A stretch of DNA of 64,000 bases, from assembly GCF_030445035.2 (NCBI RefSeq), contig NC_080680.1, positions 97,903,157 through 97,967,156 of the forward strand, read 5' to 3'. Every line of letters starts with the position of its first letter. The first letter of the stretch is position 1. The notes under the pieces are model-generated. The model was given only the letters and a program-made list of their open reading frames with translations, was not told the origin of the DNA and made no database searches. The translations under genes were made by a program, and so were the position numbers. The DNA is from Dasypus novemcinctus. Its lineage: Eukaryota; Chordata; Mammalia; Cingulata; Dasypodidae. Positions 36,204 through 47,479 of this stretch are shown one piece after another.

Positions 36204-37185
36204 TGGTCTTCTTGAATGTGTATATTCATGAATTTCATTAAATTTGGCAAGTTTTCTGCTATTATTTATTTGAATATTCTTTCTGCCCCATTCTCTCTTC
36301 TCTTTCTGGAACTCTCATAACCCATATATTGGTATGCTTCATAGTATCTCAGAGGTCTCTTAGACTGTTTACTCTTTTTAAATTTTTTCTTTCTGTTCCT
36401 CATCTTGAATCATTTAAATTGTCTTGTCTTTAAGATTACTGATTATTTCTTCTGCCACCTCCAATCTGCTGTTGAAACACTCTTAGAAATTTTTTATTTC
36501 ATTTATTATGGTCTTCAACTCCAGTAGTTCTGTTTGGTTCTTATTTAGAATCTCCTTGAGATTCCCCTATTGTTTATTCATTATTTTCCTCCTATCCTTT
36601 AGTTCTTTTTCCGTGTTTTCCTTTACCTCCTTGAGCATACTTTATTGTCTGGTATGTCCAAAGCCGGGTCCTAATTGTTGGTGCTTTCTGGATTTTTATC
36701 TTGTTCTTTTGGATGGGTTATCATTTCCTGTTTCTTTGTCTTGTAATTTTTTGTTACATACTGTACATTTTAATATTTTCAAGTTTCAGCACTAGGATTT
36801 AGTCTCTAAGTTGTCTGTTCCATAAATTTGTTTCCAGCTTGTGATATGAGAGGGAGATTTCCTTGAGAACCCAGAACTTACCAACACAAATAAACTAAAG
36901 CAAAAAGCACCTTTTATAGTCTTTGAAAATTGACTCTACTTTGCTGGTGGTTTCCTTCAGAGCTTAGCCTCCTGTCAAGAAGGTCAGCTAGTGGTGAATG
37001 TGAACTGCAAAGTGCCTTCTGTGTTATTTGTGCCTATGTGGAGCTGTAGAGCCGGTTTCTCTTCTTGTGCTGGTTTGCGGCCTTAGGATTTCCTTTGTTT
37101 ACTGTTTATGAGTTTAGGTCCGCATTAGGGTCTCCCCAGCTAGGTGCACAAGGAGCGCAGGGGACACACAGGGGCGGATGTAGCC

Positions 37186-37749
37186 TTATGCTTGCCAGGT
37201 GTTTGAGGTGTCGAGATTAGGATTGTCGGACTCTGTGTCCGAGGAATTGGGACTAGAGCTACAAGGGCCCTGTTTTTCGTGGCTGGAATCAATCGGGTTA
37301 GCCCTTGCGGCTGGGGAGTTTTCATTATCACTTTCGATTTTGATAGAAACTGAATCGGCCTTCAGGGAGGGGGCTCTGGCTGGACTCGCAATGGAAGGGG
37401 GTTTTGACCTGCTTTGTTTCAGCAGCCGTATGCCCTGAGCAACTATCTGGGCCGCCTCTTCACTGTGGTGGTGCACTGAAAGAAGGTCTTGAATTATATT
37501 CCAGTAAAAAAAGGCCGTAACCGGGAATTTCGCAGGACCAAAAGTTTTATAAAAGTCCTGTAAGGCGTCTCCGACCCTGCGCCACAACCTTTCGTCAATG
37601 GTTCCCTCTTTGGGAAGCCAGGGGCAGACCTCTTTTAAGAAGGTAAAAAAGTTTTGCAATTCTTTCCCCTTGACTTTAACTCCTCACGCTACTAGGGAGT
37701 CCTTAAGCCCTTTTATAAACATCTCATGCTCACTTAATGTTTGCCCCAT
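37186..37749 (-). pseudogene. Truncated gag (matrix) of a betaretrovirus-like element
   Basis: The frame opens with a myristoylation-type MGQ at 37749 and meets an in-frame TGA at 37686-37684 (codon 22). It then stays open for at least 158 codons, to a stop at 37188-37186. The remnant has the betaretroviral matrix signature (FFTFLKEVCPWLPKEGT, then WRRVGDALQDFY) followed by a Ser- and Pro-rich region. The gene ends before capsid, and an alternative frame stays open near its 3' end, suggesting a shift near 37190. It is a broken, non-functional copy as it stands. Confidence 0.85.
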
Positions 37750-37888
37750 CTCTTACCGAGACTCCTATGGTGGGCGTGTTGCTCTGCAACTCTGCACACT
37801 TCTCTGGCGAGCGGCGCTGCTCTGCAAGTCCCCTGTCCCCATCGTCACCTTTTTGATTGGAGCGCCTCACTGGTTCTCTCATGTCCTG

Positions 37889-37906
37889 GCCCCACGTTGG
37901 GCGCCA
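37889..37906 (-). other. Retroviral primer binding site, tRNA-Lys1,2 type
   Basis: The minus strand reads tggcgcccaacgtggggc, the sequence complementary to the 3' end of tRNA-Lys1,2 used by betaretroviruses. It lies two bases from the CA that ends U5. Confidence 0.92.
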
Positions 37907-38052
37907 TCTGAGTTAACCAGCTTTACCCTGTCGCGCAGGGCAGCCGGAGACTCGGAGAAATGTGGGTTACCTGGAAGACAGAGTGGGCATGGGGCGGCGA
38001 GAGAGAGAGAGACAAGACAGGATTCTGATCAAGTCTCCTGTTTATGAGTTTA

Positions 38053-38225
38053 AATGCCATCTTTCCTCCTTTGAAAAAGACCTCCTCCTGGGTGTTCTAT
38101 TTTATGACTTAATGCAGGTAGTTCTTTGACCCAGGCCACTTCAAATTAATTTTTCCGTGCACTGCTTTAGCAAGCTGCATCTCAGCCTTCCAGTCAAATT
38201 CTGAGACTATTCAAATGGAATAAAG
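38053..38225 (-). mobile_element. Probable continuation of the L1-C 5' UTR
   Basis: If the 15-bp direct repeat is a target-site duplication, this stretch was contiguous with 36790-37116. It has no LTR landmark of its own. It could instead be retroviral U3; I favour L1. Confidence 0.35.
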
Positions 38226-38229
38226 ACTC

Positions 38230-38840
38230 TTTTTTTGTTTCATTTAAAAATTTTTATTGAAGCATATCATTTATATATGAACATCCACAAACAATAAGTG
38301 TGTAGAAAAAGTTTTGAACTTACAAAACCAATATGCATATCATCATACAAGGTTCCCGTACATCTCCTGATCACCAACACCTTGGATTATTGTGAAACAT
38401 TTGCTACAAACTATGAAAGAGAATTGCCAAAATATTATTACTAACTATAGGCCATATCTTACATTTGGTGTATTTTTACCCAAACCCACTCAATTAACAC
38501 CCTCTAATAGTATTATATATTTACTGTCCAGGAGAAAACAGTTTCGTAATTTATCCTGTTAACCACAGTTCATCTTCTGCCACTGGATTCACTGTGTTAT
38601 ATAGTCCCATGCGTCGGACAATCCATTCAAAGTGTATACTCAGTAGCTCTCATTTTCATCACTGAGTTGTGTTGTCATCACCTCAGTCAATTTTAGAATG
38701 TTTTCATTACTCCAAAAGGAAAAATCCCATACCCCTTTATACTCCCCCCCATTGTAGTCCCTTAGAATTGATATAAGGATTCACCTTCAACATCTTTTTT
38801 CAATATAACAAACAACATCAACTATTTCCACATCATTCGA
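38230..38840 (-). mobile_element. L1 3' UTR-like fragment
   Basis: It contains 'acaaacaataagtgtgtaga' and 'actccaaaaggaaaaatccc', shared with 54040-54540 and with 14600-14650. The antisense orientation is judged from the T-rich left edge. Confidence 0.6.
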
Positions 38841-39228
38841 GTTTTCTGAGAAGGATTTTGCACCAGATTAATAGCAATACATCATTCTCATACAGAATGT
38901 GATTTATTTTTTGGATCCAGTTGATAAGGAGTTGTGATTGCCTCCTCAAGAACAGAACATCATAAAGCTTTTCTCTTGTTTTGTGTTTTAATTCAGTTGT
39001 GATCCAGTCGGTCCTCACACATTCAGACCACGTTATTCCAGTGGCCTTACTGGTTCTTCTAACCCCAGCAGGGTTCATACGCCGATACCTGGCGGGGCCG
39101 TTGCACAGCCGGGCTTTAAAGAGTCCCTTCTCATTGCGGCCACGGTCATAAAGCCCATCATTGCTCTGAATACCTCTTCAGGTTTGGCTTTTCTTTCAGA
39201 CTTTGAACTAGTCATTTCTGCCATAATC
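38840..39228 (-). pseudogene. Unidentified ORF-like sequence next to a U6 copy
   Basis: On the minus strand an ATG immediately downstream of the U6 copy opens MAEMTSSKSERKAKPEEVFR. A +1 change of frame near 39150 continues as a basic segment (GLFKARLCNGPARYRRMNP) down to about 38840. I do not recognise the protein. No poly(A) tail is evident at the left edge. It could be the body of a processed transcript joined to U6, or chance open sequence. Confidence 0.35.
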
Positions 39229-39334
39229 AAAAATATGAAACGCTTCACGAAGTTGCATGTCATCCTTGTGCGGGGTCACGCTAACCTTCTCTGTATCATT
39301 CTAATTTTAGTGTATGTGCCCCCGAAGCAAGCAC
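39229..39334 (-). pseudogene. U6 snRNA pseudogene, full length
   Basis: The minus strand runs gtgcttgcttcgg...ggcacatacactaaaatta, agaatgatacagagaagg, then ggatgacatgcaacttcgtg and the end gcgtttcatattttt. It is collinear with all 106 bases of U6 spliceosomal RNA, including the ACAGAGA box region. Several substitutions and no recognisable polymerase III upstream elements mark it as a retropseudogene. The 3' T-run runs straight into the sequence at 38840-39228. Confidence 0.9.
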
Positions 39335-40590
39335 AGGCTGCTTTTTCTTGATTCAGCAATTTTCCATATACTGCAACACTTAACCTGTTTTCTGGAGTTT
39401 TGAGGAAGATGGCTTTGCCAGTTTTTGGTAGTTGTTCAGAGTTTTGTGGGGGGACAGTATATAGGAACATCTTACACCTCCATCTTGGTCTGCCAAAAGA
39501 CCTGATTTTAAATCTTAGGGGAGGAAATGTTGTTTTTCACTATTAACTATATGGTGTTACCTTTAGGATTTTATAGCTAGCCTTTATCAGATTGAGGGAG
39601 TCCCCTCTATTCCTGGTTTCCTGAGAGTTTTGTTATAAATATTTGTTGAATAATGTCAAAGTCCTTTTCTAATCAGTTTAATGTGTTTTTCTTAATTAAC
39701 TTGTTAATACAATGGATTACATTGATTGATTTTCATATATTGAACCAGGCTTGCATTCTTGGGATAAACAACATTTGTTTGTGGTATATAAGAATATTTA
39801 TATATTGCTGGATTTGATTTGCTAATATTTCCTTGCGGATTTTTGTATCTGTATTTATGATGAATATTGTTCTGTAGTTTTCTTTCATTGTACTGTTTTT
39901 GTCTGGCTTTGGTAGTAGTATAACACTGATCTCATAAAATGGATTGTAAAGCATTCCTGCCTCATCTATTTTCTGGAAGAGGTTGTGTAAATTGGGAGTC
40001 ATTTATCTTGAAATATTTGGTAGAATTTGTGAATTGTGAATTGGCAAAACCATCTAGGCCTGGAGTTTCCATTATTGGAAGGTGTTTTGTTTTTTTTTTT
40101 CTTTAAAGGTTTTTAAACTATGATTCAATTTCTTTACAAGATATAGAATTATTCAGGCTATCTACTTATTCTTGCACTTAGGCAGTTTGTAGCTTTCAAG
40201 GTTTATTTCACCTAAGCTGTCAAATGTATTTGCATAGAGTTGCTTATAGTATTTCCTTATTATTCTTTTAATGTCCATGAGATCTGTCATAATATTTTCT
40301 CTTTCATTCCTAATATCAGAAATGTGTGTCTTCTCTCTTCTTTCATTTACATAGGTTAATCAACTTGATAAATCTTTTCAAAGAGCCATCTATTGGTTTC
40401 ATTGATTTTCACTATTTTTTTTTTTTCTGTTTTCAGTTTAACTGGTTTCTGCTCTTATCATTATACTTTTCCTTTGCTTGCTTTGGGTTTCATTTCCTCT
40501 TCTTTTTCTAGTTTCTTAAGGTAGAAGCTAAGGTTTGGAACTTTTCTTCTTCTCTAATATAACTACTTAATAAATTTCATTCTAAACATG
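39335..40590 (-). mobile_element. L1 fragments (5' UTR piece and ORF2)
   Basis: 39335-39495 ends in minus-strand ggcagaccaagatggaggtg, which looks like an L1 5' terminus. 39500-40590 is ORF2, with an RT frame at 40002-39733 reading YEISVILLPKPDKNSTMKEN and LANQIQQYINILIYHKQMLF. Confidence 0.7.
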
Positions 40591-40591
40591 G

Positions 40592-41000
40592 TGTTTTAGT
40601 TTGCTAAGGGTTGTTGAGCAATATACCAGAAAAGGTTTAGCTCTTAAAATGAGGATTTATGAACTTATAAACTTCTAGTTCTGAGGCCATGAAAATGTTC
40701 AAATCAAGGTATCATCAAAAGATACTTCCTCTCTGAGCTGCAGCTGTGGGCAGTCAGGCCATGTGAGTATTCAGATGTTGAGTTTTCCCCCAATTTGGTA
40801 AGTGGTTGAATATACTTTCATTCTTTCCTGTGCCTTTAATTAATTACTCTTCTTCTTTGTGATTTCTCAATTGTTATAATCATTTGATATAGCCTGAAAC
40901 TCATTTGATTGAATAAAGCTGCCTTTGCTTCACACACATAAAAAAAAGTAAAGAAAAGAAAAGGATTTTCTGGGGTCCACAAAAGATTCAAACCACCATA
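40592..41000 (-). mobile_element. MaLR-like LTR, xenarthran type
   Basis: It starts TGTTTTAGTTTGCTAAGG and ends ccaccata after 'tctggggtccacaaaagatt'. This matches the reverse of the family at 30245 and the copy at 52859. I could not confirm a target-site duplication. Confidence 0.6.
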
Positions 41001-41514
41001 CCCTATTTCTGCAGCATCCCACTATTTTTTTTTTTAGTATTACAAAAACTTTTATTAATCATTTCCCTTCACTTTCAATGTAACATTGATATGAAATATA
41101 GCCATGAACAATTTTTGATATGTATTAATAGTATTTTCATTTTCAGTCATTCAAAGTATTTTCTAATTTCCTTTAAAACTTTCTTTTTGGTCCATAGATT
41201 GTACAGTCTTACGTTTTATACAATCTAAATCGATATTATTTTAAATTTAGTTTTCCAGTTGTTTTGCTGTTGTGGAATATAGAAATACTATTGTTTTTTG
41301 CATATCACCCTGCATCCCTGTTAAATTCATTTTTTATTTTTAGAAACTTAGCATTTTGAATTTAGACAATTGAGGCATTTGTGGAAAGAGAAAATTTAAC
41401 TTCTTCCTTTCTTATATGTATGCCTTTTGTTTCTGTTTCCTTCCTTAATGAACTAAGACCTGAACACAATGTTGAATACAAAGAATGCAAATGGATCTCT
41501 TTATTTAATTTTTT

Positions 41515-41913
41515 AAAAAGATACTTAGATTACATAAGTGTTGCATAAAGAATATAAGGGATCCCCACATGCCCCATGCCCCATGCCTCTCACACTTGAC
41601 CACATTAACAACATCCCTCATTAGTCTGTACATTCATTGCAATTTATGAACACATTTTGGAGCATTGCCAGTAAGCATGGATTACAGTTTACATTGTAGT
41701 TTACACTCTTTCCCACCCAATTCTGTAGGTTATGGCAAGATATAAAATGCTGTATCTGTCACTGCAATGTCATTCAGGACCATTCCCAAGTCCCAAAAAA
41801 TGCCCATGTGTTACACCTGTTTTTCCCTCGGACCTCTTTGTTCTCACTCTTAGGGTGAAAGCATTCGGTGTTTCAGCACTACAGGGATGCTATCTATAGG
41901 CTTTTCTCCGATG
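41515..41913 (-). mobile_element. L1 3' UTR fragment
   Basis: It carries 'gattacataagtgttgcata', 'ggatccccacatgccccatg' and 'acattgtagtttacactctt', the same block as 58580-58860 and 60350-60620. Confidence 0.7.
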
Positions 41914-41918
41914 CCTTT

Positions 41919-42572
41919 TGTATTAGTCAGCCAAAGGGTACTGATGCAATGTACCAGAACTCTGCTGACTTTTATAAAGGGTATTTATTTGAGGTGGAAG
42001 CTTACAGTCACAAGGCCCTACAGAGTCCAACTTATGGTACCATAAGGGGCACTTTCTCACCCAAAACCACTGGTCACGTGTTGAAGTAAGATGGTAGGCG
42101 ATGTCTGCAAGGGTTCAGCCTTCCTTCTTCATCTTCAGGCTCCGTGGTCCCAGATTCTTCTGATCTCAAATGCAGGCTGGCATAAGGCCCGTCTCTCTCC
42201 ACAGGGCTCATTTTTTTCCAGGCTCAGCTGCTCTGGTCTCTTCAGAAGATCAGCTATAGACTATCAGGTTCATCTCTCTTCCTGGGGCCTCTGCCATTTC
42301 TAATGAGGCATCTCTAGTCCTCTGTGTTCTTCTCTGTGTATCTACTTCCATATGAGAGTCTATTTTATCAGCCCACCAAGGGAGTGGGGACGCAACCCTG
42401 CATGACTTAATGACGTGGTCAAATCAAAGCCCTAACCTTGATTTAATAAAGTAAAAGTGAAAACTCTGAATTTAATACAATCAAAGGGGTTTCACATCCA
42501 GAGGAACAGGTCAGTTTACAAATATAATCAATATCTCTTTTTGGAATTCATAAATAATATCAAACTGTCACA
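41919..42572 (-). mobile_element. Solo LTR (ERVL-like) with exact 5-bp TSD
   Basis: A 654-bp unit starts TGTATTAG and ends TGTCACA. It is flanked by ccttt at 41914-41918 and 42573-42577. It is related along its length to 44860-45502, for example 'tttggaattcataaa' and 'caatcaaagggg'. The orientation is inferred as minus from the terminal sequences. Confidence 0.75.
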
Positions 42573-42589
42573 CCTTTCAACAGATTGAG

Positions 42590-44200
42590 GAAGTTGCTGA
42601 GTTTTCTTCTTTTTTAAAATCATGAATGACTGCTGAATTTTGTTAAGTGAATTTTCTGTATCTATTGAGATGATCATATGATTTTTTTCTTAATATGTAC
42701 TACATTGATTTCTTTACTACCTTCTGAAAATGTCAGGTTATTGAGGTACAATTTATGTATAATAAAATTCACCCTCTTATGGTGTACATACAGTTCTATG
42801 ACTGACAGAATTATACAATTATGTAACCACTACAATGAAGATATAGAATATTTCTATGTTGAATGAGCATAAAAATTTTAATTATATATACATGTGTGTA
42901 TATATATATATATGCAGTCAAATTGTCTTTTTTTGGTGTACAGTTCTGTGAATTTTAACATGTGTAGATTTGTGTATGTACTAATCTGGTATTCTTAAGA
43001 TCATTTGGTCATGGTGTATTGCCCATTTCATATATTGTTGAATTGAATTTGCTACTACATTTTAAGGATTTTTGCGTTTATGTTCATGAGGGATATTAAT
43101 CTGTAATTTTCTTTTCTTGTCATGTCCGTATTAGGTTTTGTTATAAGGATTATGCTATCCTCATAAAATGAGTTAGAAATATTTCCTTCTCCTTTATTTT
43201 TTGTAAGTTTGTGTTGTATTGGGATTATTTCTTCCTTAAATGAAATTTACATTTCATCTAAGTTGTTGAGTATATTGGCATGTAATTGTTCATCATATAT
43301 TTTTCTTATGTTTAAATATTTGTAGGATTTGTAATATGTCCCCTCTCCTGAATTTGGTATTTTGTTTCCATTGCTTTTTCTTGATTAGTTTTGTAAGGTA
43401 TTTATTAATTTTATTATTCTTTATAAATAAGCAGTTTAATTTTACTAATGTTTTTCTTTGTTATTCTGGTTTTTATTTCTTTTATTTCTGCTTATTATAG
43501 TCTTATTATATTCTTCCTTCTACTTTTTTGGAGTTTAGTTTGTTCATCTTTTTTCTAATTTCTTGACATAAAAAAGTACATCATTGACTTTATACTTTTT
43601 TTCATTTAAAATTGTAAAATTTCCCCTAAACATTGTTTTTGTTGAATTCCAAGGATTTTTATTTTTTTATGTTTGATTATGTTTTCACAATCATTTAGTT
43701 TGAAATACTGTCTGATTTCCCCTTTGATTTCTTTTGGATCCGTGGGATCCGTGGGTACATTTTTTTGTATATGATCTTTATTAAGTTGAGGAAATTTTCC
43801 TTTTATTCTAGTTTTCTGAGAATTTTTATAAAAAAATGCATGTTGAATTTAGAGTGCTTTTCCTGCATTAATTCATATGTTCATTTGATTTTTCTTCTTG
43901 AATCTGTTAGTTCAGTGGACTACATTGACTGACTTTTAAATGTTGAACCAACTTTGCCTCCCTCAGATAAGCCCCACTTGGTTGCAAAATTATTTTTATA
44001 CATTGTTTAATTCTGTTTACTAGTCTTTGTTAAGGATTTCTGTGTCTATATTCATGAGGAAATCCAGCTTGTTCTTCTCCAAAATATAGGAAATTAGATG
44101 AATATTCATATTGTTCATTTTACTAATATAAACTTTTCCCTTAATATCTAAGCTTAACAATGGAGTGTTATCATGATTCCAAGACTGTATAATTTGTTGC
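42590..44200 (-). mobile_element. Old L1 ORF2 remnants, at least two fragments
   Basis: Antisense L1 ORF2 phrases such as 'ttgcgtttatgttcatgagg' and 'ctgtaattttcttttcttgt' occur here. RT-region phrases occur twice, near 42590-43150 and again near 43770-44110, implying two insertions. No frame survives. Confidence 0.65.
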
Positions 44201-44854
44201 TATGTCCTAGAAAAAATAAACTCCAAAATAAAGCCTGATAATTTATGACCCTGGAAAAATACTTTAATTGATATCTCTGTATTCTTTAACTACTATATAA
44301 ATAACTGCAAAATTCCTCTGAAAAGATCACAGACAGTTTCTTCTTCTTCTATAAGTCAGTTGAATCAAATAAGCACCTATGACTCTGCCAGGTCTATAAA
44401 TACCATTTCAAAGTCTGTGAAATATTATATGATAAAATTAATTTATAAAATTTCAATTTATTATCATATCTTTAATTCCAAGAGCTCTTTTCTTGTTTTC
44501 TCAGTACAAGAAAAAACACCAAACAATTCATGTTTGTGGAGGCAATATTAGCAAACAAAAATCTGGTGAGGTTTAGTTGAGATTTGCCTGCCCTTCCTTC
44601 CTTTCTTTCCTACCTTTCCTTCATTTTGCCTATGGGTGTCCAATTGCTCCAGCACCATTATTGAAAATCCTACCTTTCTTCCAATGAATTGCTCTTAACA
44701 TCTTTGTTGGTTGGGGGAATTCTACTTCTGGAAAGATTGAGTAGATGTACTTATCCCTATACTTCCTGCTAAGTACAGGTAAGAACTCTGGACATAGCAT
44801 ATAAAACACATTTCAAAAGACTCTGAAGTGATTTCTCGGTAAACCTATTACTTC
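44200..44854. other. Unassigned stretch
   Basis: AT-rich sequence with no gene and no repeat that I can name. Confidence 0.4.
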
Positions 44855-44859
44855 TCTAT

Positions 44860-45502
44860 TGTTTCAGTTTTCCAAAGGGGTGTCAGTGCAAAGTACCAGA
44901 CATCTGTTGGCTTTTATAATGGGGATTTATTTGGGGTAAAACTTGACAGCTCCAAACCATGAAATGTCCAAATTGAGGAATTAGTATATGCTTTCTCACC
45001 AAAGTCAGTTACTATTGATCCCAGTGTATTGCTACTTGGTGAAGCAAGATGGCCACCAGTCTCTCCAAGGTTTCAGCCTTCCCCTCCATGCTCACTGTCT
45101 CTTCTTGAGCTGCTCTGTTAGCCCAGTCTTTTGGAACTTCATGCTTAACTGATCCTGTAGTCCTCTCTCCTGGCATAGGGCTTCTGTCATTGCAGCTCAA
45201 CTGTGGGCAAAACTGGGGTCTACTCTCACAAGGCAGAATCAAACATGGCAGTTCCCTTTTATCCTGTGTCTGTCTGTGTGTCTGTTTATAGCAGACCCAC
45301 AAGGGGGCAGAGATTCAGCCTGAGTTATGCCTCACTGATGTAGTCCAATTCAAAGCCCTAAAGCAATCTTACTAAGTAATCTAATCAAAGATCTTGACTG
45401 AATTTAATACAATCAAAGGGTATCACACCCAGAAGAATAGATTAGTTTACAAACATAATCTTTCTCTTTTTGGAATTCATAAAATAATTTCAAACTACCA
45501 CA
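44860..45502 (-). mobile_element. Solo LTR (ERVL-like), same family as 41919-42572
   Basis: A 643-bp unit starts TGTTTCAG and ends ACCACA, with the exact 5-bp TSD tctat at 44855-44859 and 45503-45507. A different target from its sibling shows independent insertion. Confidence 0.75.
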
Positions 45503-45824
45503 TCTATTTAAAAATTAAGGAAAAAAAGAACTCTGACAGTTGTAGAGAAGAAAGAATACTGGCTAGGGACCTTGGTACATAAGGAATAGCATATCAGTGA
45601 GTTTCCTGGGTTTTCTTCTTTCCTCATATTCCAGATTGGGTAATGAGAAGCTGACAACCCAGAACCACTGGTGGGAACTGACCCCTTCTTATCTCCCCCC
45701 AAAAAGCCATCAGAAGAACCTGCTTTCTCTAGCTAAAGGAGGAGGAAAATGGCAACCTAGTATGTCAAAAAATACCTATTTTACTCCAGCCAAATTCCAC
45801 AGAAAAAACTGCAACTCCATCTTC

Positions 45825-47140
45825 CCTTCACTAGCAAAGATGTTTAGCATCGAGCAATGCAAATTAAAACCACAATGAGATATCACTATACACCTATTAG
45901 AACAGCTGAACTAAATAATGCTGACAATAGCAAATGCTGGTGAGTATGTCGAGAAACTATCTTTCATACAATGCTGGTGGGAATGTAAAATGGTGCAACC
46001 ACTAGTGAAAATAGTTTGGAAGTGTCTTTAAAAGTTAAACATAAATATTTATCCAAGAAAAATGAAAACATATGTTCACACAAAAACCTGTACATGAATG
46101 TTCACAGCACTTTTATATGTAATAGTCAAAACCTGAACAATCCAAACATGAATGTTTAAACAGTTTAAATAGTTTGTTTAAATATGTGAGTGTTTAAAAC
46201 ACTGTTGTACATCCATACTCTGGAATGTTACTCAGAAATAAAAATAAAAAACTATTGATAGATGAGACAAGTTGGATAGGTCTTAGGCATTAAGTTGAGT
46301 GCACAAAAGCTAACCTCAAAAGTCCACATACTCTTTGGATCCATTTATATAACATTCTTGAAATAAGAAGATTATAGTGATGGAAAACAGAGTAGTGGTT
46401 GACAGGAGTTAGGGATGATGTGGGGAGAGAAATGTGTGGGCCACCATGAAAGTATAGCATGAGAAAGATCTTTGTGGTAAAGGAATAGTTCTGTATCTTG
46501 ATTACAGTAATAGCTGTTCAAATCTATTCATGTGATCAAATGTCATATTTTACCAATGTCAGTTTCCTGGGTTTGATCATGTACTATACTTATTATTTAT
46601 TTATTTATTTTTAAAGATTTTATTTATTTCTCTCCCCTTCCCCCCCACCCCGGTTGTCTGTTCTCTGTGTCTATTTGCTGCGTCTTCTTTGTCTGCTTCT
46701 GTTGTCAGCAGCATGGGAATCTGTGTTTCTTTTGGCTGCGTCATCTTGTTGTGTCATTTCTCCGTGTGGGCGGCACCATTCTTAGGCAGGCTGCACTTTC
46801 TTTGGCACTGGGCGGCTCTCCTTATGGGGCGCACTCCTTGCACGTGGGGCTCCCCTATGCGGGGGACACCCCTGCGTGGCAGGGCACTCCTTGCGCGCAT
46901 CAGCACTGCGCATGGGCCAGCTCCACACGGGTCAAGGAGGCCCGGGGTTTGAACCGTGGACCTCCCATGTGGTAGATGGACACCCTAAACACTGGGCCAA
47001 GTCCGCTTCCCATACTGTACTTACATAGAACTTAACCATTAGAGGAAACTGGGTGAAGGGTACACGGTGTCTCTATACTATTTTGGTAACTTCCTATAAA
47101 TCCATAACTATTTCTAAATAAAAAGTTGAAGAAAAAAATT
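45825..47140 (+). mobile_element. L1 ORF2 C-terminus and 3' UTR, interrupted by a SINE
   Basis: The sense-strand phrases 'aatgagatatcactatacac' and 'tggtgggaatgtaaaatggt' are classic ORF2 3' sequence. The 3' UTR ends at 'ttctaaataaaaagttgaag'. Confidence 0.85.
46592..47010 (-). mobile_element. DAS-type SINE, long form, inside an L1
   Basis: T-rich left end, GC-rich body with 'cgggtcaaggaggcccgggg', reversed head ending gtccgcttccc. The target (gtactatactta / atactgtactta) is duplicated. Confidence 0.92.
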
Positions 47141-47475
47141 AATGGAACACATAGAGAATTTAGAAATTGAGTCATTATATGACCCATCAGTAGCATTGGA
47201 AACAGTTCATCAATCCTTCCTAAAAGTCTTTCTGATGTTGGCTTCTGGGCTGCTGCTCTCTATTGCTCTTGGATTCTTCACCTAAGTTCCCTTTCCTAAA
47301 TATTATTTATATTTACAGACTCTAAACTGCATCATTACAGGGCTCAGCCTTCAGCTGTCTTGTCAAGTCACTTATTTTCTAGGCGAGTTCATCCAGGTGG
47401 TTTTCAGTCCCATCAGTGTGCTGCTAACCCACAAGTTCATGTCTCCAGGCCCATCTCTTCTTGAATTCTAGATTC
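47140..47475. other. Unassigned stretch
   Basis: I see no gene or named repeat. It is followed by the LTR at 47480. Confidence 0.4.
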
Positions 47476-47479
47476 ATAT

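Larger units (their letters stand above)
30603..37116 (-). mobile_element. L1 element C mosaic with at least six nested SINEs
   Basis: Old minus-strand L1 sequence: a 3' region at 30603-31550, ORF2 pieces at 31985-32380 and 32567-33480, UTR-like pieces at about 34125-34520 and 35413-35560, ORF1 at about 35800-36780 and a 5' UTR at 36790-37116. It may continue at 38053-38225 beyond the retroviral fragment. At least two L1 copies may be merged here; internal boundaries are approximate. Confidence 0.65.
37117..38037 (-). mobile_element. Betaretrovirus-like endogenous fragment (R-U5, PBS, leader, 5' gag)
   Basis: Read on the minus strand it has about 129 bp of R-U5-like sequence (38037-37909) ending in CA. 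An exact 18-base tRNA-Lys1,2 primer binding site follows at 37906-37889, then a leader with a splice-donor-like cggtaaga, and gag from an ATG at 37749. The rest of gag, pol, env and the other LTR are absent. The whole piece is flanked by the exact 15-bp direct repeat ctgtttatgagttta at 37102-37116 and 38038-38052, which is longer than the duplication made by retroviral integrase. I infer an RNA retrocopy inserted in an L1 5' UTR. Confidence 0.78.
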
